Source: Sneathiella sp. (lineage in GTDB: Bacteria; Pseudomonadota; Alphaproteobacteria; Sneathiellales; Sneathiellaceae). From it: a DNA stretch of 5,018 bases. The notes beneath the pieces were generated by a model that worked only from the letters and a program-made list of their open reading frames with translations, did not search any database and was not told the origin of the DNA. The position numbers and the translations under genes are program-made. Positions 1 through 5,018 of the stretch are shown here, one piece after another. The stretch covers positions 1 to 5,018 of the forward strand of contig NVRR01000242.1 of NCBI GenBank assembly GCA_002732675.1, read 5' to 3'. The first letter of the stretch is position 1; each line of letters starts with the position of its first letter.

Positions 1-707
1 GTTTCTGTATTTTTGAGCATATCTATTTCGCCCGCCCCGACAGCGTCGTTGAAAAACGATCCGTTTATGATGTGCGCAAAGATATCGGCAAGCAACTGGC
101 CCTCGAACACCCGGTGGACGCCGATATGGTAATACCTGTCCCCGATTCCGGCACACCCGCCGCCATTGGCTACTCGGAGGAAAGCGGTATCCGCTTCGAT
201 TTAGGGATCATTCGTAATCACTACGTAGGCCGGACCTTTATTGAACCCACCGACCAAATCCGGCATTTGGGGGTCAAACTTAAACTAAATGCCAATCGCG
301 CCCTGATAAAAGGCAAAAAGGTTATTTTGGTTGATGATTCCATCGTCCGCGGCACCACGTCGACCAAGATCGTGCAGATGGTCCGCGAAGCAGGGGCGAC
401 AGAAGTACATATGCGGATTGCCAGCCCGCCAACTGCAAATTCCTGCTTCTATGGCGTAAATACACCAAACCGCAACAAACTGCTCGCCGCGCAATATGAC
501 CTGGAAGAGATGTGCAAGTTTATCGGCGCGGACAGCCTCAGCTTTATCTCCTTAAACGGCCTGTATGTCGCGATGGGAGAGCTCGAACGAAATAACGATC
601 AGCCACAATATTGCGACGCCTGCTTCACGGGTGATTATCCGATTGACCTTGTCGATCGGAACTCCGGCGCTGAACAGGAACTGACCCTCATGACAGAGCG
701 TTCTTGA
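1..707 (+). CDS. purF: Amidophosphoribosyltransferase, C-terminal half (partial at 5' end)
   Basis: The gene enters from the left edge, reading in the frame that starts at base 3; about 234 residues are present, roughly half of a usual PurF of about 480-500, so the N-terminal glutamine amidotransferase domain lies outside the window. The GTG at 72 is internal, because coding similarity continues upstream of it ([11 protein letters not shown]). PurF makes 5-phosphoribosylamine from PRPP and glutamine, the first committed step of purine synthesis, in the cytoplasm. Visible landmarks are the RTFIEPT loop segment, the PRPP-binding signature [13 protein letters not shown] at bases 321-359, and the conserved [11 protein letters not shown]. 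Four cysteines sit where Bacillus-type PurF holds its [4Fe-4S] cluster: codons at 6, 444, 612 and 621 (the last two as CDAC). The cluster-free E. coli form lacks these, so this is the iron-sulfur, oxygen-sensitive type. The stop is TGA at 705-707. The SDR gene follows after 48 bases. The assignment is secure. Confidence 0.97.
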   Translation, partial: FCIFEHIYFARPDSVVEKRSVYDVRKDIGKQLALEHPVDADMVIPVPDSGTPAAIGYSEESGIRFDLGIIRNHYVGRTFIEPTDQIRHLGVKLKLNANRALIKGKKVILVDDSIVRGTTSTKIVQMVREAGATEVHMRIASPPTANSCFYGVNTPNRNKLLAAQYDLEEMCKFIGADSLSFISLNGLYVAMGELERNNDQPQYCDACFTGDYPIDLVDRNSGAEQELTLMTERS

Positions 708-755
708 ACAGAGCCTTCTGACCTTACTTAAATCATTACATCATCGGAATTGTCT

Positions 756-1460
756 ATGTCCGCAAAATTAGAGAATAAAGTCGCGCTGATTACTGGCGCT
801 TCTCGCGGTATTGGTGCCGCAGTCGCGAAAAAATTCGCGGCCGAAGGTGCCCACGTCATTCTGGTAGCACGCACTGTTGGCGGCCTCGAGGAAGTTGATG
901 ACGAGATCCAGTCAGCGGGCGGCAGTGCGACCCTCGTCCCTCTTGATCTTCTGGATACGCCCGCCATCGACGGGCTCGCGGCGCCCTTGCTCGAACGCTG
1001 GGGGAAGCTCGATATCCTCGTCGGCAATGCGGGCATGCTCGGCAAACTCATGCCCATACAACAATATGTCCCCGGCCTGTGGGATGACGTGTTCAAGCTC
1101 AATGTCCATGCTAACTGGCGACTGATCCGCGCCCTTGACCCCCTGCTCCGCCAGAGTGATGCCGGCCGGGCGTTGTTTGTCACGTCACATATCGCTCATG
1201 AACATAGACAGTACTGGAGCGGTTATGCGGCCAGCAAAGCAGCACTGGAATCTTTGGTAAAAACCTACGCCGCGGAAGTCAGCAAGACAAAACTCCGCGT
1301 CAACCTGATCGATCCCGGCCCAACAGCAACGAAACTGCGGCTAACGGCCTATCCCGGCGAAAATGAAGACAATTTGTCGACACCGGAAGAGCAGGCAGAG
1401 CGCTTCCTGTCCGCTGTCCTCAAAGGCCAGGACGTAAATGGCGAGACTTTTAAAAGCTAG
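756..1460 (+). CDS. Short-chain dehydrogenase/reductase, YciK-like
   Basis: A 234-residue cytosolic NAD(P)-dependent oxidoreductase of the classical SDR fold. The Rossmann cofactor motif TGASRGIG is at residues 13-20, Asp64 follows the third strand (PLDLLD), NAG is at 91-93, the structural Asn is at 116, and the catalytic Ser144, Tyr157 and Lys161 are all present (YAASK). The Arg in TGASRGIG and the Arg after strand 2 (LVAR) suggest NADP(H) preference; that is inference. The segments [14 protein letters not shown] and [15 protein letters not shown] followed by TAYPGENED resemble E. coli YciK, so I place it in that SDR group from memory of that sequence. The substrate is not predictable. I chose ATG 756 because GGA at 746-748 sits seven bases upstream; an in-frame TTG at 750 would add two residues. 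It is slightly shorter than the usual 245-255 residues, ending soon after NGETF. It probably shares a transcript with purF. Its TAG stop overlaps the end of der. Confidence 0.92.
   Translation: MSAKLENKVALITGASRGIGAAVAKKFAAEGAHVILVARTVGGLEEVDDEIQSAGGSATLVPLDLLDTPAIDGLAAPLLERWGKLDILVGNAGMLGKLMPIQQYVPGLWDDVFKLNVHANWRLIRALDPLLRQSDAGRALFVTSHIAHEHRQYWSGYAASKAALESLVKTYAAEVSKTKLRVNLIDPGPTATKLRLTAYPGENEDNLSTPEEQAERFLSAVLKGQDVNGETFKS
1447..1460. other. Overlapping stop codons of convergent genes (SDR and der)
   Basis: The palindrome CTTTTAAAAG (1447-1456) is followed at once by the palindrome CTAG (1457-1460). Read on the + strand, TAG at 1458-1460 ends the SDR gene; read on the - strand, TAG at 1459-1457 ends der. 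The coding regions overlap by four bases, leaving no intergenic space for a terminator, so each transcript must run into the opposite gene before it ends. Confidence 0.9.
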
Positions 1461-2794
1461 GATTTGTCCACATAGGGGTTCTTGCCGGTTCTGGGATAGA
1501 GCCGTATTGGCACCGCGGGCATATCAAAATCTTCCCGCAGGCCATTGACCAGATACCGAATGTAGGAAACTGGCAACTCACCGCGCGCGGACATAAACAG
1601 CGAAAAGGTCGGTGGCCGAGCCTTCACTTGCGTCATGTAGCGGATTTTCAAACGGCGGCCTTTGGCCATGGGCGGCGGATGCTGCTCAAGCATAATCTCA
1701 AGCCAGCGATTGAGACGCGCAGTCGAAATCCGTTTATTCCATATCTCGTAGATCTCAAGCACCTTGGGCATCAGGTTTTCAACGCCGCGTCCCGATAAAG
1801 CGGAGATCGTCACCACGGGGATACCCCGCACCTGAGGCAGAGATATCGACAGTCTGTCCCGGATCTGTTTCAAGGCCGCTTGTCTGTCCTTGACCGTATC
1901 CCACTTATTAACCGCGAGAACGAGGGCACGTCCCTCCTCGATCACATGCGCCGCAATGGTCAGATCCTGCTTCTCAAAGGTTTCCTCGGCATCGATCAGC
2001 AGGACAACCACCTCGGCCATCTTGATGACCCGCAGGCTATCGGCCACAGAAAGTTTTTCGAGCTTCTTCTGCACCCTTGCTTTGCGCCGGAGGCCCGCCG
2101 TATCGACAAGTTTGATGGGACGTCCGCCGAATTCCCACTCAACGGCGATCGCGTCCCGGGTGACACCGGCGTCGGGGCCCGTGAGAAGCCGATCCTCGCC
2201 GATCAGGAAATTGACCAACGTCGATTTTCCCGCGTTAGGCCGACCGACAATCGCCAGCTGCAGAGGCTTGTCCCCCTCATTTTCTACGTCGGGTATATCG
2301 GTTTTCTCAAACGGCAGCAGGGCATCAAACAGCTCGCCCATGCCCTCCCCATGTTCCGCCGAGAGTGCAATGGGGTCGCCAAGGCCAAGGCCGTAGCCTT
2401 CTATCCGTCCATACTCACCACTTCTGCCCTCGGATTTATTAGCCGCGAGGATCACGGGAATATCTTCCTTGCGAAGCCAGTTGGCGAAATGCTTGTCGAG
2501 CGGTGTAACACCGATTCGAGCGTCAATCAGCATCAGAGCGACATCTGCTTCGTGCAGCGCGATTTCCGTCTGTCGCCGCATCCGCCCCTCAAGGCTGTCG
2601 TCAAAGCTTTCTTCAAGGCCGGCGGTATCGATAATTTTAAATTTGAGGGAGCCAATGCTCGCGGCGCCTTCACGGCGGTCGCGGGTCACCCCAGGCGTGT
2701 CATCGACAAGCGCCAGCTTCTTGCCAACCAGACGGTTGAACAAGGTCGATTTGCCGACATTCGGACGGCCAATGATTGCAACAGTAAATGACAT
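1457..2794 (-). CDS. der: Ribosome biogenesis GTPase Der (EngA), tandem GTPase domains
   Basis: A complete protein of 445 residues, normal for the family. Der is an essential GTPase that binds the 50S subunit during late ribosome assembly. Two GTPase domains are seen in tandem. Domain 1 has P-loop GRPNVGKST (9-17), GVTRD (35-39), DTAG (56-59), NKSE (119-122) and SAE (145-147). Domain 2 has GRPNAGKST (184-192), GVTRD (210-214), DTAG (231-234), NKWD (296-299) and SAL (331-333). A KH-like RNA-binding domain fills about 350-440 ([27 protein letters not shown]). The G4 element of domain 1 carries Glu instead of the usual Asp, which I believe is common in alphaproteobacterial Der. The ATG at 2794 begins directly before the first strand of domain 1, so the start is firm. 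It lies five bases after the bamB stop and has no clear ribosome binding site, which suggests translational coupling to bamB. Its TAG stop overlaps the stop of the convergent SDR gene. Confidence 0.98.
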   Translation of the reverse strand: MSFTVAIIGRPNVGKSTLFNRLVGKKLALVDDTPGVTRDRREGAASIGSLKFKIIDTAGLEESFDDSLEGRMRRQTEIALHEADVALMLIDARIGVTPLDKHFANWLRKEDIPVILAANKSEGRSGEYGRIEGYGLGLGDPIALSAEHGEGMGELFDALLPFEKTDIPDVENEGDKPLQLAIVGRPNAGKSTLVNFLIGEDRLLTGPDAGVTRDAIAVEWEFGGRPIKLVDTAGLRRKARVQKKLEKLSVADSLRVIKMAEVVVLLIDAEETFEKQDLTIAAHVIEEGRALVLAVNKWDTVKDRQAALKQIRDRLSISLPQVRGIPVVTISALSGRGVENLMPKVLEIYEIWNKRISTARLNRWLEIMLEQHPPPMAKGRRLKIRYMTQVKARPPTFSLFMSARGELPVSYIRYLVNGLREDFDMPAVPIRLYPRTGKNPYVDKS

Positions 2795-2799
2795 TTATT

Positions 2800-4119
2800 T
2801 TAGCGCAACGCCACCAGCTCGGCATCGTCCGTAAGTACATAAAGGGTGCCATCCGCCACAACCGGGGGAATGGAGGCATTGTCAGAAAGTTCAATCTCAC
2901 CCAGAATGGAGCCGTCATACGGGGAAACCGCCACTGCCTTACCGTAATTGGAAACTAAAATCAAACGATCACTGGCAAGAATCGGGCCCGACCAGATAAT
3001 CAGGCCCTTTTTATCCTCTGGATCGTCATATTTTCCGAGAGGACTGACCCAGCGGATCAATCCGTTTTGGCGGGCGAGGCAAACCAGCTCGCCATCTGTC
3101 GATACCACAAACAGGAAATCTCCGGCAATCCACGGCGTTTGCAAGGTCGAAATCTCTTGATCCCAAAGCCGGTTTCCCGACCGCATATCCACGGCAATCA
3201 TGCGCCCCGAATAGCTCGCCGCATAAACGACACCGCGATCAATCACCGGAAAGGCATTGATATCGGTCAGGGATGTAAGCGAACTATAGGCGCGGCGGCG
3301 GACAAGCTGCTCACTCCACGACTCCTGGCCATTAAGGGCGCGGAGTGTAAAGACTTCTCCGCTGGCGAAAGGTACGACGATCGATCCATTGGCATACGCC
3401 GGGCTGGCCGCACCGAGCAACCCGGTCGTCTCGACGCCGCCTTCAAAATCCCACTCTATTTCACCGGTTTCTACGTTGAGGGCAAACACGCGGCTATCAA
3501 AGGTAATGGCGAAAACATGATCTTCCGCGATTGTCGGCGCCGCCCGGAGCGGCACACCAAGGTTCGTCTTCCAGATCACCTCGCCATTTTCACCATTCAG
3601 GGCGACGACATCGCCATAAGACGTGGTTGCAAACACCCGACCATATTCAAAAGAAACACCGCCGCCGATATTGCCCTCGTCCTCATCTTCAGGAGTCAGA
3701 TTGGCTTCCCAAAGCTGAGTGCCGTCTTCTGCCAGAAACGCCCGGACCCGGGCACTGGCGTCCATGGTATATACTTGGCCATTGGCAATGATCGGGGAGG
3801 AGAACATCCGGTTTTCATCATCCGATCCATCCCCGATGGAGACCCGCCAGACTTCTTTCAGATCGTCGCCGAGGGAGAGATGATACATGGCATGAGAGGG
3901 AACCCCGCCTGCTTGCGGCCAGTTTGCGTTTTTATAAGGTGGGGGCAGCCGAACGTCCAGATCCGCAAGACCGGCGTCAGCCTCCAACGTCTGCTCAAGG
4001 GCGAGAATGGAAATACGTTCGCCCGGCAAGGGCGGCTTCCCCGAATCCGCAAACCAGTCACATCCCGATAGCGTGAGAGCGGCAACAATGAGGCCCGCAC
4101 ATTTCACTTTATAGCCCAT
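2800..4119 (-). CDS. bamB: Outer membrane protein assembly factor BamB, PQQ-like beta-propeller lipoprotein
   Basis: A 439-residue lipoprotein. BamB is the periplasmic beta-propeller accessory of the BAM complex, which folds beta-barrel proteins into the outer membrane. A short basic N-terminus and hydrophobic stretch end in the lipobox LSGC, with Cys20 as the lipidated residue; Asp follows at +2. About 65 residues later comes the propeller, recognised by repeated blade motifs of the type V-x-A-L-x-x-x-x-G-x-x-x-W at about residues 125-141, 171-187, 211-227, 256-272, 307-323 and 345-361, with a degenerate one lacking Trp at 395-411. With the strand around 88-96 this fits eight blades. An acidic loop (PEDEDEG) lies near residue 145. 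I chose ATG 4119, which has GAGGAA four bases upstream and gives a normal signal peptide; a TTG at 4131 would add four residues and overlaps that site. It lies 53 bases after the yfgM-type gene and five before der, the same order as E. coli yfgM-bamB-der. PQQ enzyme function is unlikely given that context. Confidence 0.94.
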   Translation of the reverse strand: MGYKVKCAGLIVAALTLSGCDWFADSGKPPLPGERISILALEQTLEADAGLADLDVRLPPPYKNANWPQAGGVPSHAMYHLSLGDDLKEVWRVSIGDGSDDENRMFSSPIIANGQVYTMDASARVRAFLAEDGTQLWEANLTPEDEDEGNIGGGVSFEYGRVFATTSYGDVVALNGENGEVIWKTNLGVPLRAAPTIAEDHVFAITFDSRVFALNVETGEIEWDFEGGVETTGLLGAASPAYANGSIVVPFASGEVFTLRALNGQESWSEQLVRRRAYSSLTSLTDINAFPVIDRGVVYAASYSGRMIAVDMRSGNRLWDQEISTLQTPWIAGDFLFVVSTDGELVCLARQNGLIRWVSPLGKYDDPEDKKGLIIWSGPILASDRLILVSNYGKAVAVSPYDGSILGEIELSDNASIPPVVADGTLYVLTDDAELVALR

Positions 4120-4123
4120 GTAA

Positions 4124-4129
4124 TTCCTC
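4124..4129 (-). promoter_or_regulatory. Ribosome binding site of bamB
   Basis: On the - strand this reads GAGGAA, four bases before ATG 4119. It decides the bamB start, because the alternative TTG at 4129-4131 overlaps this site and has no comparable site of its own. Confidence 0.75.
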
Positions 4130-4172
4130 AACCCGCGCCTCGCTCTTTACTGAAACCCTGCTTTTGACCTCG

Positions 4173-4820
4173 TCAGGAATCGCCAATGGCCGCCAGCAAC
4201 TGCGTGACACGTTCTTTGACGTCCGCAGGCGTGCTGGCATCCTCCTGCAGGGCCAGCAGAACTTCCCTGGCCTTTGCTCCGTTCCCGTCTTTCAGATAAG
4301 AAAGCGCGACCAATTCATTGGCAGAAGCGTTCCAGATAGAGCCAGCCTGCATAATCGGCTCAACACGGCTCCGCACGTCATCCGTTGATCCATTATCCAG
4401 AAGATAATAGCCTGCAAGCAAATGAGCCAGAGACGAGAACTCGGGATCGACGGAGCCATCGCTGCCAAGGGCACTATATACTTCGAGCGCCTCCGCGCCA
4501 TTGCCCGCATCAAGGAGTGCCGCCGCCTCGCGCAGCAATGACAACGGCCGATACCCGGCATTTCCATCTGTCGCGAGGGCTGAAAACTCCGTTGCTGCCC
4601 CTGCCAGTTTTTTGTCTGTCACCATGGCCGCCGCCGCCTCAAACCGGGTGCTTTGCGCCGCAGACTGGCTTTTCGTGTAATTCTGCCAGCCGACATAGGA
4701 CGCCGTTCCCGCAACAATCAGGACGGCGCCAGCAATCACATATTTGCCATATGACTTCCAAAGGGCGAGGGATTTTGCCTTGCGGACATCCTCGTCTACT
4801 TCATTAAAAATATCGGCCAC
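4173..4820 (-). CDS. YfgM-type TPR protein with one N-terminal membrane anchor
   Basis: A protein of 215 residues, close to the length of E. coli YfgM (about 206). The N-terminus (DIFNEVDEDVRKAKS) is charged and cytoplasmic, a single hydrophobic helix spans about 26-45 (YVIAGAVLIVAG), and the rest is alanine-rich helical sequence fitting TPR-like repeats (for example LSLLREAAALLDAGNGAEAL and ELVALSYLKDGNGAKAREVL), expected to face the periplasm. In E. coli, YfgM associates with the SecYEG translocon and PpiD and takes part in the periplasmic chaperone network; the same role here is inference from architecture and gene order. The start is GTG at 4820, supported by GGAG six bases upstream and by the family-like MADIFNEVDED opening; no other start codon fits better. 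It is the first recognisable gene of the operon leading to bamB and der. Sequence identity of TPR proteins is low, so the family call rests largely on context and topology. Confidence 0.88.
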   Translation of the reverse strand: MADIFNEVDEDVRKAKSLALWKSYGKYVIAGAVLIVAGTASYVGWQNYTKSQSAAQSTRFEAAAAMVTDKKLAGAATEFSALATDGNAGYRPLSLLREAAALLDAGNGAEALEVYSALGSDGSVDPEFSSLAHLLAGYYLLDNGSTDDVRSRVEPIMQAGSIWNASANELVALSYLKDGNGAKAREVLLALQEDASTPADVKERVTQLLAAIGDS

Positions 4821-4826
4821 GAAAAA

Positions 4827-4830
4827 CTCC
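4827..4830 (-). promoter_or_regulatory. Ribosome binding site of the yfgM-type gene
   Basis: On the - strand this reads GGAG (in context TGGAG), six bases before the GTG at 4820. It supports that non-ATG start. Confidence 0.7.
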
Positions 4831-4875
4831 AGTAACTCTCAGATTTGGCGGCTAAATTAACGCTCCGCACGGCAG

Positions 4876-4905
4876 ATAGCAAACGATGTCTTCCTCTGGC
4901 GTCAA
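4876..4905 (-). promoter_or_regulatory. Candidate sigma-70-type promoter of the yfgM-bamB-der operon
   Basis: On the - strand, TTGACG (4905-4900; five of six matches to the -35 consensus) is followed after 18 bases by TGCTAT (4881-4876; three of six matches to the -10 consensus). Transcription would begin near 4868-4870, giving a leader of about 50 bases before the GTG at 4820. The -10 box is poor. A competing pair further downstream, TTGCTA with TTAATT at 16-base spacing, is about as good, so only the general location is supported. A start upstream of the window is also possible. Confidence 0.3.
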
Positions 4906-4916
4906 AAATCGACGCC
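4898..4916. repeat. Small hairpin-forming inverted repeat
   Basis: GGCGTC and GACGCC form a perfect 6-base stem around a 7-base loop (AAAAATC). No run of T follows on either strand, so it is not a convincing intrinsic terminator. It overlaps the candidate -35 box of the operon promoter. A repeat this short could be chance. Confidence 0.4.
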
Positions 4917-4933
4917 CCGCGCCGCTATTTTCG

Positions 4934-4970
4934 CTTGAAATTCGCGCACCACACCACTTCGAATTTCAAG
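4934..4970. repeat. Perfect 11-base inverted repeat with 15-base spacer
   Basis: CTTGAAATTCG at 4934-4944 is exactly complementary to CGAATTTCAAG at 4960-4970, separated by a C/A-rich spacer. It lies about 115 bases upstream of the yfgM-type start and just beyond the candidate promoter. There is no T tract on either side, which speaks against an intrinsic terminator. It could be a regulator binding site, an RNA hairpin of an upstream transcript, or chance. The repeat itself is certain; its function is unknown. Confidence 0.6.
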
Positions 4971-5018
4971 AGCTCGTAGGGACTGTCTTCCATCTTGCAG
5001 GGGATTTGCGGGATCTAG

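Larger units (their letters stand above)
4821..5018. other. Upstream region at window edge, no assignable gene
   Basis: Apart from the promoter candidate and inverted repeats, three short open frames lie here. One runs off the edge on the + strand from ATG 4886 (44 codons in the window). One enters from the edge on the - strand and ends with TGA at 4904-4902 (38 residues). A 22-residue one on the - strand runs from ATG 4993 to TAG 4927-4925 (begins MEDSPYELLKFEVVW). The last has the most gene-like third-position GC (15 of 22 codons), against 21 of 44 and 14 of 38 for the others, but it has no ribosome binding site, and a TAG closes its frame 21 bases upstream. I recognise none of them. The upstream neighbour gene may begin or end here, but the window cannot settle it. 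Confidence 0.4.

Noticed and set aside
72..74. GTG as the purF start
   Set aside because: The frame stays open to the window edge, and the upstream residues match internal PurF sequence, including a cluster cysteine at bases 6-8. It is an internal codon.
708..755. A promoter or terminator between purF and the SDR gene
   Set aside because: The 48 bases hold no hairpin followed by T residues and no convincing pair of promoter boxes; co-transcription is the simpler reading.
728..1183. A 151-residue open frame on the - strand, opposite the SDR gene
   Set aside because: It is antisense to the cofactor-binding half of a clear SDR, Ser/Arg/Pro-rich and without a motif.
1416..1433. Inverted repeat GTCCT/AGGAC near the end of the SDR gene, as a terminator for der
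   Set aside because: The stem is only five bases with an 8-base loop, there is no T tract on the - strand, and it lies in conserved coding sequence.
1880..2791. A 303-residue open frame on the + strand, opposite der
   Set aside because: It lies wholly inside der, which is a certain gene with both GTPase domains. It shows no recognisable domain and is a codon-bias shadow. The shorter frames at 1890-2396 and 2469-2834 are shadows for the same reason.
3067..4071. A 334-residue open frame on the + strand, opposite bamB
   Set aside because: It is the antisense of the BamB propeller, with a composition rich in Arg, His, Ile and Pro typical of shadow frames and no domain I recognise.
2800..4119. 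A PQQ-dependent dehydrogenase
   Set aside because: The PQQ-like blade repeats are shared with BamB. The lipobox, length and position between a yfgM-type gene and der point to BamB, and the protein is shorter than PQQ dehydrogenases.

Overview
The window is ordinary core-genome sequence from a Gram-negative bacterium, most likely an alphaproteobacterium of moderate GC content (order not resolved). The grounds are the yfgM-bamB-der gene order, an alpha-style BamB with a WPQAGG segment after the lipoprotein signal, a Der protein whose first GTPase domain has NKSE in place of NKxD, and an iron-sulfur type PurF. I see no phage, transposon, CRISPR, tRNA or rRNA sequence.

Layout. On the + strand, bases 1-707 hold the C-terminal half of purF (first step of purine synthesis). 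A 48-base gap follows, then a short-chain dehydrogenase/reductase of the YciK-like type (756-1460). On the - strand, reading right to left, come a membrane-anchored TPR protein of the YfgM type (4820-4173), the outer-membrane assembly lipoprotein BamB (4119-2800) and the ribosome-assembly GTPase Der (2794-1457). The gaps inside this set are 53 and 5 bases, so it is probably one operon. The two gene sets converge and overlap by four bases: one CTAG supplies the stop codons of both the dehydrogenase and der.

The rightmost 198 bases (4821-5018) lie upstream of the yfgM-type gene. They contain a weak candidate promoter, a small GC-rich hairpin, a perfect 11-base inverted repeat, and several short open frames, none of which I can assign to a gene.

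How the genes work together. YfgM and BamB both act on envelope protein biogenesis (inner-membrane/periplasmic chaperone network and BAM complex), while Der acts on the 50S ribosomal subunit. The linkage is known from E. coli and many proteobacteria and probably reflects coordinated growth-related expression. PurF and the SDR are probably co-transcribed, but the SDR substrate is unknown. I did not find a new biological system here; the points of interest are small: the shared-stop junction, the Asp after the BamB lipid-anchor Cys, the leaderless-looking der start inside the operon, and the unexplained inverted repeat.
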